Positions 46,841 to 55,789 of a stretch of 64,000 bases of DNA are shown here, in pieces. The number at the start of each line of letters is the position of its first letter. Positions within the stretch are counted from its first letter, which is position 1. The notes below the pieces were generated by a model, which saw only the letters and a program-made list of their open reading frames with translations, did not search any database and was not told where the DNA came from. The DNA is from JACDEA01 sp963742585 (GTDB lineage Bacteria; Actinomycetota; Acidimicrobiia; Acidimicrobiales; JACDEA01). Location: NCBI GenBank assembly GCA_963742585.1, contig CAVUMI010000009.1:744001-808000 (forward strand), read 5' to 3'. The translations under genes were made by a program, and so were the position numbers.

Positions 46841-47459
46841 ATGCCGCGAGCAACAAAGGCAGTGCCGGCCAAGAAGGCCGCGCCCAAGAAGGCGGTAGCC
46901 AAGAAGGCGGCGGCACCGGCGAAGAAGACGGCCGCCGTCAAGAAGGCTGTTCCGGCAAAGAAGGCCGTTCCGGCAAAGAAGAAGGCCGTCGCCCAGGCCG
47001 CACCGGCAAAAAAGGCTGTCGCAACTCCCAAGAAGGCGGTTGCCGCACCCGCGGCCGTAAAGAAGGCGCCGCCGAAGCGGAAGGCGGTTCTCGACAAGTT
47101 CGCGCTGGAGCAGAAGGCCCTGTTGGAGTCGGAGCGGGCCCGGCACGTCGAGCAGGCGCAGGAGCTCCAGCGCCGAGGCCGATCAGCTGGCGGCGGAGCG
47201 TGAGCCCGGCGACGTCCAGTTCGATGAGGAGTCGGGCGAGGGCGGTACGACCAACATCGACCGCGAGCGCGACCTTGCCCTCTCGATGCAGGCGCAGTCC
47301 GAGGTCGAAGAGGTCGATCACGCGCTGGAGAAGATCGCGGCGGGCACCTACGGCACCTGCGAGCGCTGCGGTCAGGCGATTCCCAAGGCGCGCCTGCGGG
47401 CCATCCCCCAGGCGCGACTCTGCATTGCGTGCAAGAGCGGGGGTCTGTCGCGCCGGTAG
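46841..47459 (+). CDS. DksA/TraR-type zinc finger protein with H1-like lysine/alanine N terminus
   Basis: About 205 residues from ATG 46841. Residues 1-80 are K/A/P/V repeats (KKAVAKKAAAPAKK and similar). A helical coiled-coil segment (LDKFALEQKALLESERARHVEQAQEL) follows, then DRERDLALSMQAQSEVEEVDHALEKIAAGTYGTCERCGQAIPKARLRAIPQARLCIACK, a four-cysteine zinc finger as in DksA/TraR. An extra base near 47175 breaks the frame. It may bind RNA polymerase through the coiled-coil/zinc part and nucleic acid through the tail (inference). lspA follows two bases later. Confidence 0.82.
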
Positions 47460-47461
47460 GG

Positions 47462-47921
47462 ATGGCCGGCCGGCGGTACGCGGCGCTCGGCGGTGTGGCC
47501 ATCACCGTTGTGGCCATCGACCAACTCACCAAGACGTGGGCTGAGCGACGTCTGGCCGACGAACCGATCCACATCATCTGGACGCTCTGGCTCGAGCTCA
47601 CCTACAACCCGGGCGCGGCATTTGGCTCAGCGCCGCGGCTTCACTCCCATCATCACTGCGCTAGCGGTCGCCGTCCTGATCGCGCTCATTGGCTTGTCGC
47701 GGTCGACCACGACCAAACTGGGAGTGGTCGCGCTCGGCGGGGTAATTGGCGGCGCCACGGGGAATCTGATCGACCGGTTGGTCCGCGACAACGGCGGCGC
47801 GGTCATCGACTTCATCGATTTTCGGTGGTACCCCGTGTTCAACGTGGCTGACATGGCCGTGGTGATCGGTGCGGCGTTGCTGATCATCAGCAGCCGGCGC
47901 GACGCAGGAGCGACGCGGTGA
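47462..47921 (+). CDS. lspA: lipoprotein signal peptidase (signal peptidase II)
   Basis: Membrane aspartyl peptidase that removes signal peptides from lipoproteins. ATG 47462. Four helices; family motifs VVAIDQLTKTW, TYNPGAAFG, the first catalytic aspartate in GGATGNLIDRLV, and the second in VFNVADMAVVIG. About 153 residues. One inserted base near 47630 breaks the frame just after GAAFGSA. The stop overlaps rluD as GTGA. Confidence 0.9.
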
Positions 47922-48838
47922 AGGTGGTCATTCCGGAGGCGTTGGCGGGGGAGCGGGTCGACCGCACCGTGGCGCTGCTCACCGGCATGACTCGGGCAGA
48001 GGTAGCCGCGTTGGTGGCGGAGGGCGAGGTGCGGGTTGACGGAGCGGCCGTCAAGACGCGTAGCCGTCGCGTCGCCGCTGGTGAAACGTTGGAAGTGGAC
48101 GTCACCGTCGAGACACCTGCTGGTCCGCCGGCCGACTCTGAGGTGGTGTTCGAGGTCGTTCATGTCGACGACGATGTCATCGTGGTCGACAAGCCTGCGG
48201 GCCTCGTCGTTCACCCGGGTGCCGGTGTGCACACCGCGACACTCGTCAACGGGCTCCTGAGCCGCTTTCCCGACCTGATCGACCGGCAGTGGCCGGACCC
48301 CACGCGTCCGGGCATCGTGCACCGGCTGGACAAGCAGACGTCGGGTCTGCTGGCCGTAGCGCGCACGCCCGAAGCGGGGGCGGACCTCACGACGCAACTT
48401 CAAGCCCGCACGGTAGAGCGCCGCTACCTGGCACTGGCGATCGGCACGCTGGCTCACGACGCCGGGACGATCGACGCGCCCGTGGGCCGCGCCAGTCGGG
48501 ACCGCACCCGCATGACCATTGCCGCCGAAGGTCGCGAAGCGCGGACCCACTACACGGTGCTCGAGCGCTTCAGCTCGGAGCCGGCGTGCACATTGCTCGA
48601 CTGCAAGCTCGAGACCGGTCGCACCCACCAGATTCGGGTGCACCTGGCGGCGATCGGACATCCGGTTGCCGGCGACACGCGCTATCGGGGCCGGTCGGTG
48701 TTCGGGCTGATCCGGCCCTTCCTGCACGCGTACCAGCTGGCGTTCATCCACCCGCGAACCCGCCAGCGGCTGGAGTTCAGCTCGGTGTTGCCGCCGGATC
48801 TTGATGAAGTAAGGAGAGCCGCGGCAGCGGTGCGCTGA
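47918..48838 (+). CDS. rluD: RluA/RluD family pseudouridine synthase
   Basis: Converts uridine to pseudouridine in 23S rRNA. 306 residues from GTG 47918. N-terminal S4 domain (AGERVDRTVALLTGMTRAEVAALVAEGEVRVDG, about 10-70), then the catalytic core with GIVHRLDKQTSGLLAVA; the HRLDK aspartate is the nucleophile. ARTHYTVLE and LLDCKLETGRTHQIRVHLAAIGHPVAGD complete the family pattern. lspA-rluD pairing is common in many bacteria. Frame clean. Confidence 0.92.
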   Translation: MKVVIPEALAGERVDRTVALLTGMTRAEVAALVAEGEVRVDGAAVKTRSRRVAAGETLEVDVTVETPAGPPADSEVVFEVVHVDDDVIVVDKPAGLVVHPGAGVHTATLVNGLLSRFPDLIDRQWPDPTRPGIVHRLDKQTSGLLAVARTPEAGADLTTQLQARTVERRYLALAIGTLAHDAGTIDAPVGRASRDRTRMTIAAEGREARTHYTVLERFSSEPACTLLDCKLETGRTHQIRVHLAAIGHPVAGDTRYRGRSVFGLIRPFLHAYQLAFIHPRTRQRLEFSSVLPPDLDEVRRAAAAVR

Positions 48839-49260
48839 TCGTTCCTCGGGCTTGGTCGACCATGTCGGCCAAGCGTGAAGGAGTCGAGGTGGCTGCGCAT
48901 GTGCCGGCCGACGTCGGCCCAGACCGCGAGCAGAACGCACTGGCCCTCGTGGTCGCAGGCCCCGTCCTTGTGCGGCTCGCCGAAATCACCGGCAACGATC
49001 GGACCGTCGACCGCGCTCGACGATCTGGCCGAGCGTGATCTCGGCAGGCGACCGGGCCAGCACGTAGCCGCCGCCGACGCCCCGTTTCGACCGGACCAGG
49101 CCGGCGCCCTTCAGGGCAAGAAGGATCTGCTCGAGGTACGGCTGCGGAGGCCGGTGCGGTCGGCGATGTCGCGTACCGAGGTCGGGCCCACCGAGTCGTC
49201 GTGGAGGGCAAGTGACAACAACGCGCGGCTCGCGTAGTCGCCCCGGGTAGAGACCTTCAC
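48777..49260 (-). CDS. Rrf2 family transcriptional regulator
   Basis: Small winged-helix regulator. GTG 49260 gives VKVSTRGDYASRALLSLALHDDSVGPTSVRDIADRTG, the Rrf2 N terminus and recognition helix; then across frame changes YLEQILLALKGAGLVRSKRGVGGGYVLARSPAEITLGQIV. The ligand region shows GACDHEGQCVLLAVWADVGRHM, with two cysteines where Fe-S members have three, so cluster binding is open. Frame changes near 49145 and 49000-49020. The end is uncertain; the given stop overlaps the rluD 3' end by about 60 bases. The target is unknown. Confidence 0.72.
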
Positions 49261-49307
49261 GGACCTATGGTAAAGCGCATGCAGCGAAACAGAGGCGAAG
49301 CCGGCGG

Positions 49308-49799
49308 TTGAGCGACAAAATGGCCGATCTTCCCGAGCAACCTGAGGTCGTAGCCCCGCCGGCACACGCCGACGGTGACGCGGCGCAGCCTGACACCGAG
49401 ACGATCGAGCAACCCGCCAAGGTGCTGCGAATCGGCTCGATGATCAAACAACTGCTCGAGGAAGTCCGTCACGCACCCCTGGACGACAAAAGCCGGGCCC
49501 GCCTGCGGGAGATCTACGACACATCGGTGAAGGAACTGGCCGACGGCCTCTCGCCGGACCTGCGGGATGAACTCGACCGCCTGGCGTCGCCGTTCGACGC
49601 CGACGGCGCTCCGAGTGACTCCGAGCTCCGGGTTGCCCAGGCACAGCTCGTGGGATGGCTCGAAGGCCTGTTCCACGGCATCCAGGCCACCCTTTTCGCC
49701 CAGCAGATGGCCGCTCGGGCCCAGCTCGAGGACATGCGGCGGCGGGCCCTCCCAGCCGGCGAAGACTCCGGCGAGGCCCGCCCCGGTACGTACCTGTAG
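49308..49799 (+). CDS. bpa: bacterial proteasome activator Bpa/PafE
   Basis: ATP-independent ring activator that opens the 20S proteasome gate. The core EQPAKVLRIGSMIKQLLEEVRHAPLDDKSRARLREIYDTSVKELADGLSPDLRDELDRL and AQLVGWLEGLFHGIQATLFAQQMAARAQLE matches mycobacterial Bpa closely. The C terminus ends GTYL, the HbYX-type tail (GQYL in Mycobacterium) that docks into the proteasome. 163 residues; starts at TTG 49308 or ATG 49320. It implies a 20S proteasome elsewhere in the genome. Frame clean. Confidence 0.93.
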   Translation: MSDKMADLPEQPEVVAPPAHADGDAAQPDTETIEQPAKVLRIGSMIKQLLEEVRHAPLDDKSRARLREIYDTSVKELADGLSPDLRDELDRLASPFDADGAPSDSELRVAQAQLVGWLEGLFHGIQATLFAQQMAARAQLEDMRRRALPAGEDSGEARPGTYL

Positions 49800-49856
49800 G
49801 GGTCTGTTCCCGCCGCCCCGGCCGCGGCTAAGGTCGATGAATCACAGCGGTGTAGT

Positions 49857-49891
49857 TTGTCCACAGGCGTCTCCACAGGACGTGTGGACAG
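49857..49891. promoter_or_regulatory. DnaA-box-like cluster upstream of dnaE
   Basis: TTGTCCACA at 49857-49865 equals the actinobacterial DnaA-box consensus. A half-site CTCCACA follows at 49871-49877, and an inverted near-match TGTGGACAG at 49883-49891 (CTGTCCACA on the other strand). All lie within 60 bases upstream of the dnaE start, in the gap after bpa. Confidence 0.5.
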
Positions 49892-49914
49892 GAGGCGGCA
49901 GAGGAGGCAGCTGA

Positions 49915-52900
49915 GTGGGGGATCGGTCGTACACCCACCTCCATCTGCACACCGAATACTCCATGCTGGACGGCGCAGCCCGGATCGACGATGTCGTTGC
50001 CGCTGCGGTGGCCGACGGGCAGCCAGCGATCGGCATCACGGACCACGGCAACATGTATGGAGTCCTCGACTTCTACCGAGCGGCCAACGACGGCGGGCAT
50101 CAAGCCGATCATCGGCATCGAGGCGTACCAGGCGGCTGAGACGCCGCTTCGAGCGGCCGGTGCGCCGGGGCCGGATCGACGACACCGGCGGCGACGGCGG
50201 GGAGGGCGAGAAGCTCTACTACCACCTGACCCTTCTCGCCGAGTCGACGCAGGGCTACAAGAACCTGATGAAGCTCTCCAGCGAGAGCTATCTCACGGGT
50301 CATTACTACAAGCCCCGCTGCGACTGGGAATTACTCGAGAAGTACGCAGAGGGCATCATCGCCAGCACCGGCTGCCTCGGCGGCATCGTCAACCAGGCCT
50401 TGCTGCGCGACGACCCCGAGGGTGCGCTGAAGGCCGCGAGCCGGCTGCAGGACATCTTCGGCAAGGACAACCTGTTCGTCGAGCTTCAGGACCACGGGAT
50501 CCAGAAGCAGAAGCAGACCAACCCGCAACTCGTCGAGATCGCCCGGCGCATCGGGGCGCCACTGCTCGCTACCAACGATTGCCACTACACGCACAAGGAC
50601 GACGCGCTCGCGCACGACGCGCTCCTCTGCGTCCAGACCGGATCGTCGATCGACGATCCCAACCGGTTCAAGCTCGACAGCCACGAGTTCTATCTTGAAG
50701 TCGGCCGCGGAGATGCGGGCGCTCTTCGCCGAGTTGCCGGAAGCCTGCGACAGCACGCTGGCGATCGCCGAGCGGGCGGACGTCAACGATCGAGTTCGGC
50801 AACGTCGAGCTGCCCGACTTCCCGCTGCCCACCGGGTTCACCACCGCCGACGAGTACCTCCGCCACCTCACGTACGAGGGCGCGAAGGCCCGCTACGGCG
50901 AGCCGATCCCCACCGCGGTTGGCGAACGGCTCGAGAACGAGTTGGGCCTCATCAGCGAAATGGGTTTCGAGCGCTACTTCCTTGTGGTGTGGGACCTCAT
51001 TCGCCACGCTCGCGAACACGGGATCAGGGTGGGCCCGGGTCGCGGCTCGTCGGCCGGCAGTTGTGTCGCCTACTCCTTGCGTATCGTCGACCTCGATCCG
51101 TTGCAATACGGCTTGATCTTCGAGCGCTTCTTGAACCCGGGGCGCAAGTCGATGCCCGACATCGACATGGACTTCGACGAGCGCCACCGCGGCGAGCTCA
51201 TTCGGTACGCGGCCGAGCGCTACGGGTCGGACCACGTCGCGCAGGTGGTCACCTTCTCCACGATCAAGGCGCGGGCCGCAGTGCGGGACGCGGCGCGCGT
51301 ACTTGGGCTACCCGTACCAAGTCGGCGATCGCATCGCCAAGGCGATGCCACCCCTGGTGATGGGTCGCGACACACCGTTGCATGCGTGCCTCGACAACAC
51401 CGAGGGATACGAGGACGGCTACAAGGCGGCCACCGAGCTACGCGACATGTACAACGCCGATCCCGACGCCAAGAAGGTGATGGATGTCGCCCGCGGCCTC
51501 GAAGGGCTGCGCCGCCAGGACGGCATCCACGCCGCCGCGGTCGTGATCACGCGCAAGCCCCTCACCGAGTACCTGCCGGTGCAGCGCAAGCCCGAGCCGG
51601 GAGGCACGCCCGGAGAGCGCACCGATCGTCACGCAATACGAGATGCACGGCGTTGAGGACCTTGGCTTGCTGAAGATGGACTTTCTTGGCCTGCGTAACC
51701 TGTCGGTCATCGAGCGGTCCCTCGACCTCATCGAGCTGTCCACCGGCAGCCGCCCGGACATCGACAACGTGCCCCTCGACGACGACAAGCCACTCGCCAT
51801 GCTTCGCAAGGGCGACTCCATCGGCGTGTTCCAGTTGGAGGGCGGGCCCATGCGTTCGCTGATGCGTTCGCTCGCGCCTACCAGCTTCGACGACATCGCC
51901 GCGCTCGTCGCCCTGTACCGCCCGGGGCCGATGGCGGCCAACATGCACAACGATTACGCCGATCGCAAGAACGGCCGGCAGCCGGTCACGTACCTACACC
52001 CCGATCTCGAAGCGGTGCTGGGCGACACGCAGGGCCTGATGATCTACCAGGAGTCGCTGATGCGGGTGGCCCAGAAGTTTGCGGGCTACTCACTGGGCGA
52101 GGCGGACGACCTCCGGAAGGCCTGCGCCAAGAAGAAGCGCGCGCTCATGGCGACGGAGCGCGAAGCGCTTCGTCGACAGCGTGGCCGGCAACGGCTACAG
52201 CCCCGATATCGGCGAGAAGCTCTTCGACGTCATCGAGCCGTTCGCCGACTACGCGTTTCCCAAATCGCACGCCTATTGCTACGGCTACATCGCGTACCAG
52301 ACGGCGTGGCTGAAGGCGCACTATCCGGTGGAGTACTTCGCCGCACTGCTCACCTCGGTGAAGGACGACAAGGACAAGACCGCGATGTACCTGGCCGAGT
52401 GCCGCTCGATGGGCGTTCGCGTGCTGGTGCCCGATGTCAACCTCGCCGAGTCTGACTTCATCGCCCGCGGCGAGACGATCCCCTTCGGGCTGTCCGCAGT
52501 CCGCAACGTCGGGACGGGGCTCGTTGCTCACATCGTGGCCGAGCGCGACGCCGACGGTCCCTACGTCGACTTCTATGACTTCTGTGAACGGGTCGACCCG
52601 ATGGTGCTCAACAAGCGCTCGATCGAGTCTCTGATCAAAGGCGGCGCCTTCGACGCGATGGGCCATCCCCGGAAGGGGTTGTGCCTCGTGTTCGAGCAGA
52701 TCGTCGACCGCGTGCTAGAGCGGCGCCGGCGCGAGGCCGAGGGTCAGTTCGACCTCTTCGGGACCGCACCCGACGTCGTGTTCGACGACGCCCGAGTGCC
52801 GATCCCCGAGATGGAGTTCGACAAGCTGCCGCGCCTTGCCCTGGAGAAGGAGATGCTCGGCCTCTACATCTCCGATCATCCGTTGCTCGGCGCCGAGCGG

Positions 52901-53438
52901 GCGCTCAAGCAACACGCGGAAGCCACCATCGCGGAAGCGCGTGAGCGACGCGAGGGCGAAGTCGCCGTGGTCGCCGGCGTGGTAACCGGACTCAATCGCC
53001 GGTACACCAAGCGGGGCGAACTCATGGCCACGTTCACGCTCGAGGACCTGCACTCCACCATCGACGTGTGGATCTTTCCGAAGACCATGCACGAGTACGG
53101 CCCGGTCCTGGCCGACGATGCGATCGTCTGCGTTAAGGGCCGCCTCGACTTTCGTGACGACTCGCCCAAGCTCGTCGCGCTCGAGGTCAAGCGGCCCGAC
53201 GTCGTCCTCGACGACGAGATCCGGCCCGTGCGCTTGAGCCTGCCGCTGTCGCGGCTCACCGAGTCCACCGTTTCGTCCCTCAAGCGGGTGTTGACCGAGC
53301 ACCCCGGACCCTGTCCCGTACTGCTGCACGTGGGCGAGAAGATCCTGCGTCTGCCCTCCGAGTTCAACGTCGACGCCCGCAACGGGCTCTTAGCAGAAGT
53401 GCGGGTGCTACTGGGCCCAAACGCGCTTCTGCGCGTAG
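49915..53438 (+). CDS. dnaE: DNA polymerase III alpha subunit
   Basis: Main replicative polymerase, about 1165 residues from GTG 49915. The PHP domain begins SYTHLHLHTEYSMLDGA and has GITDHGNMYGVLDFY. Polymerase catalytic motifs: GPGRGSSAGSCVAYSL and PDIDMDFDERHRGE (two metal aspartates), and FPKSHAYCYGYIAYQTAWLKAHYP. EGQFDLFG near residue 920 is the internal beta-clamp peptide, followed by an OB fold. Frame changes near 50096, 50140, 50690, 50785, 51300, 51615 and 52165, each one base. The main frame has no stop where homologues end (LLAEVRVLLG); TAG 53436-53438 in the adjacent frame is the likely one. Confidence 0.9.
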
Positions 53439-53492
53439 CCCCCCGGCGTTCTTTGGAACGCGTTGCAGGAAATCCAATAAACTTGCTTCGCT

Positions 53493-54167
53493 ATGGCGAT
53501 CACGGTCGAGACGAAGGACTGCACCGCACTGGGAGACGCCGAGTTGGCCGAAATGGCCGACATCTGCGCAGGAGGGCCCGCCGGGTATGAGGTCGGCCTT
53601 CTGTCCAAGCAGCGGGAGGAGTGGGTCCTTGTCACGCAGGCCCGCGACGGCAACAAGTTGTGCGGCTTCTCGTTCTGCACGCTTGAGCGCATCGGCGGCA
53701 CCCCGTGCCTGCTCGTTGGGCTGGCGTCGGTCAAGCGGGGTTCGAAGCGTGACTCCGCCCTCAAGGCCATGATGGCCGACCAGTACCGTCGGGCCGTCCT
53801 GGCCTTCCCGGACGAGGATGTCCTGCTGGGCACCAAGTTCATCGATCCGGCCGGGTACCAGGCGTTCAAGGGTCTCGAGGACGTCGTCCCTCGGCCTGGT
53901 CACAAGTCGAGTGGCGAGGAGCGGGCGTGGGGTCGTCGCCTGGCCAAGCGCTTCGGTGCCGAGAACCGCATCGACGACCGCACGTTCATCGTCACGGGTG
54001 ACGAAGCGACGTGCGGATCACTCGATCACGAGGCGCTCAAGCCTGAAGCGATCGACCCGGATGTAGCCGCCTTCTTCAAGCCGCTCGACCGCGAGCGGGG
54101 CGACTACCTCATTGCCTTCGGCTGGGCCATGGCCGAAGACCTCGCCGCCGGCACTGTCGGCAAGTAA
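53493..54167 (+). CDS. hypothetical protein, possible GNAT-like fold
   Basis: 224 residues from ATG 53493; frame clean. I do not recognise the family. The first half reads like an acetyltransferase sheet (GNKLCGFSFCTLERIGGTPCLLVGLASVKRGSKRDSALKAMMADQYRRAVLAF), with no clear acetyl-CoA loop QxxGxG/A; KRGSKRDSALKAMM could stand in its place. The second half has a charged helix (HKSSGEERAWGRRLAKRFGAE) and ends GDYLIAFGWAMAEDLAAGTVGK. No signal peptide or membrane helix. It lies between dnaE and a patatin gene on the same strand. Confidence 0.7.
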   Translation: MAITVETKDCTALGDAELAEMADICAGGPAGYEVGLLSKQREEWVLVTQARDGNKLCGFSFCTLERIGGTPCLLVGLASVKRGSKRDSALKAMMADQYRRAVLAFPDEDVLLGTKFIDPAGYQAFKGLEDVVPRPGHKSSGEERAWGRRLAKRFGAENRIDDRTFIVTGDEATCGSLDHEALKPEAIDPDVAAFFKPLDRERGDYLIAFGWAMAEDLAAGTVGK

Positions 54168-54197
54168 CCCCTAGCCGGTCGGCTGAGAGACAAGAGA

Positions 54198-55139
54198 TTG
54201 AAGATCGGGCTCGTCCTTGGGGCGGGGGGCACTGTTGGGATGGCGTATCACGCCGGCGTTCTGCGCGCCCTCGAGGTCGAAGCCGGGTTCGTTCCCAACA
54301 CCGCCGACTTGATCGTCGGCACCAGCGCGGGAAGCGTCATCGGTGCATACCTCCGGACCGGCTGGACCACGGAGCGGTTCTGGGCTTTGGCGTCCGACTT
54401 GAGCGGCGGCACCGGCGAGGCCACCGAGATCATGTCCCCTCGATTCACCTCGCCCGTCGATCTCCTGCGGCGCGGGCTCGGGTCGGCCTTCGTAATGGGC
54501 CGCTCGGTGCTGCCTTGGCCGCTTCAGGTGCCCGAGGTGCTGCGGCGCGTCTTCCCGGGCGGCATGTTCACGATGACCGACGGGCGGCGACGGTTCGCGG
54601 AGGAGTTGCCCGAAGCCTGGCCGGAGGAAGCCCTCTGGCTGTGCACGGTCGACATCGTGAGCGGGCGTCGCATCGTCCTCGGCCGCGCCAAATCGCCCAT
54701 GGTCCCGCTGCCGCGTGCGGTGCTCGCGTCGTGCGCGATTCCCGGGATCTACGAGCCAGTAAAGGTCGGACGGAGGAATTTGGTCGACGGCGGCGCGCGG
54801 TCCACGACCAACCTTGACCTCGCCGCGAAGGCGGAATGCGATCTCATCATCGGAGTTGCGCCGATGGCCTTCGATACCGGCGTTCCACCCGGCCCGCTCG
54901 GTCAACTCGTGCGGCGTATCCCCGCCCGGCAGCTGTCCGGCGAGGTTGCGCTGGCCCGGCGTAAGGCGGCCGAGGTGCTGCTGTTCCGGCCGTCAGCATC
55001 GGAGCTACGGGTCCATGGCATGAACTTCATGCGAGCGTCGGGCCTCCACGACGTCGCCCAGGCCGCGTACGACGCCACAGCCGAGACGCTCGCCACCGAT
55101 CGCTTCCGCGCCGTGTTCGCCACCATCCCCGCCGCCTGA
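54198..55139 (+). CDS. patatin-like phospholipase
   Basis: Serine lipid hydrolase with a Ser-Asp dyad, 313 residues from TTG 54198. Oxyanion loop LVLGAGGTVGMAYHAGVL, nucleophile elbow VGTSAGSVIGAYLRTG (GxSxG), and the aspartate in LVDGGARSTTNLDLA (DGG/A). The start is set by the glycine loop coming four residues after TTG, the only start codon available. No signal peptide, so it is cytosolic or membrane-peripheral. Substrate unknown. Frame clean. Confidence 0.9.
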   Translation: MKIGLVLGAGGTVGMAYHAGVLRALEVEAGFVPNTADLIVGTSAGSVIGAYLRTGWTTERFWALASDLSGGTGEATEIMSPRFTSPVDLLRRGLGSAFVMGRSVLPWPLQVPEVLRRVFPGGMFTMTDGRRRFAEELPEAWPEEALWLCTVDIVSGRRIVLGRAKSPMVPLPRAVLASCAIPGIYEPVKVGRRNLVDGGARSTTNLDLAAKAECDLIIGVAPMAFDTGVPPGPLGQLVRRIPARQLSGEVALARRKAAEVLLFRPSASELRVHGMNFMRASGLHDVAQAAYDATAETLATDRFRAVFATIPAA

Positions 55140-55147
55140 AGCCGACG

Positions 55148-55756
55148 TCAAGCGCGGGGGAGGAGACCAACGACGACCTTGTAGCAGTTGCCGTCGTAGG
55201 GCGGCGTGAGGGCGACGACGAAGCGGCGGCGGATCCGCAAGGCCTGCTGACCCCGCTGGGCCATCGAGAGGCTCACCCGGCGATCGACGATCGGCAGATC
55301 GATGACGTTCCCGCGCCACTCGAAGAAGCAGTGGAGCCGGCGACCATGCCTGAGGATCTCCAGGGACCCGCCGGTGTCGACCACCGCCAACGACGGTCGG
55401 TCGCCACAGAGGGTCCAGTAGGGCACCGCCACGCTGATGAGGCCGAGCAGCGGCTCGTCGGAGGGGTGCAGCAGCGGCCGTACGTAGCGTTCCGCCTTCC
55501 GGCCCCGGATCCGGCCGGTGAGTTCGAGCGGCTCGGTGAGCACGACCGCCTCCGGATGCGCGGGATCAGGGTTCTCGACGTCGGCCAGTGCGGTGCTGGC
55601 GACGTCGTACGGCGAGAGGTTGCAGTCGGCTGGTAACGCGGCGCGCACCAGCCCGCCGGTGCTGAGATCGACCGCAGCCAATGCTCCGCCACCGGACGCG
55701 AGCACAAGCAGCTCGGTCTGCGCGAGCCGAAGGGCTTCCACCGCCACGGACACCAT
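55148..55756 (-). CDS. hypothetical protein
   Basis: 202 residues from GTG 55756. No family recognised. Composition and periodicity suggest beta-strand repeats: LLVLASGGGALAAVDLSTGGLV, LLGLISVAVPYWTLCGDRPSLAVVDTGGSLEIL and RLHCFFEWRGNVIDLPIVDRR, a little like PQQ/WD-type blades. It ends RRRFVVALTPPYDGNCYKVVVGLLPRA. No catalytic motif, signal peptide or membrane helix. It follows the YyaL-like gene on the same strand by 33 bases, so probably one operon. Confidence 0.7.
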   Translation of the reverse strand: MVSVAVEALRLAQTELLVLASGGGALAAVDLSTGGLVRAALPADCNLSPYDVASTALADVENPDPAHPEAVVLTEPLELTGRIRGRKAERYVRPLLHPSDEPLLGLISVAVPYWTLCGDRPSLAVVDTGGSLEILRHGRRLHCFFEWRGNVIDLPIVDRRVSLSMAQRGQQALRIRRRFVVALTPPYDGNCYKVVVGLLPRA

Positions 55757-55789
55757 GCTGAACCCTCGCTGACGGCGAGCGGTGGATGG

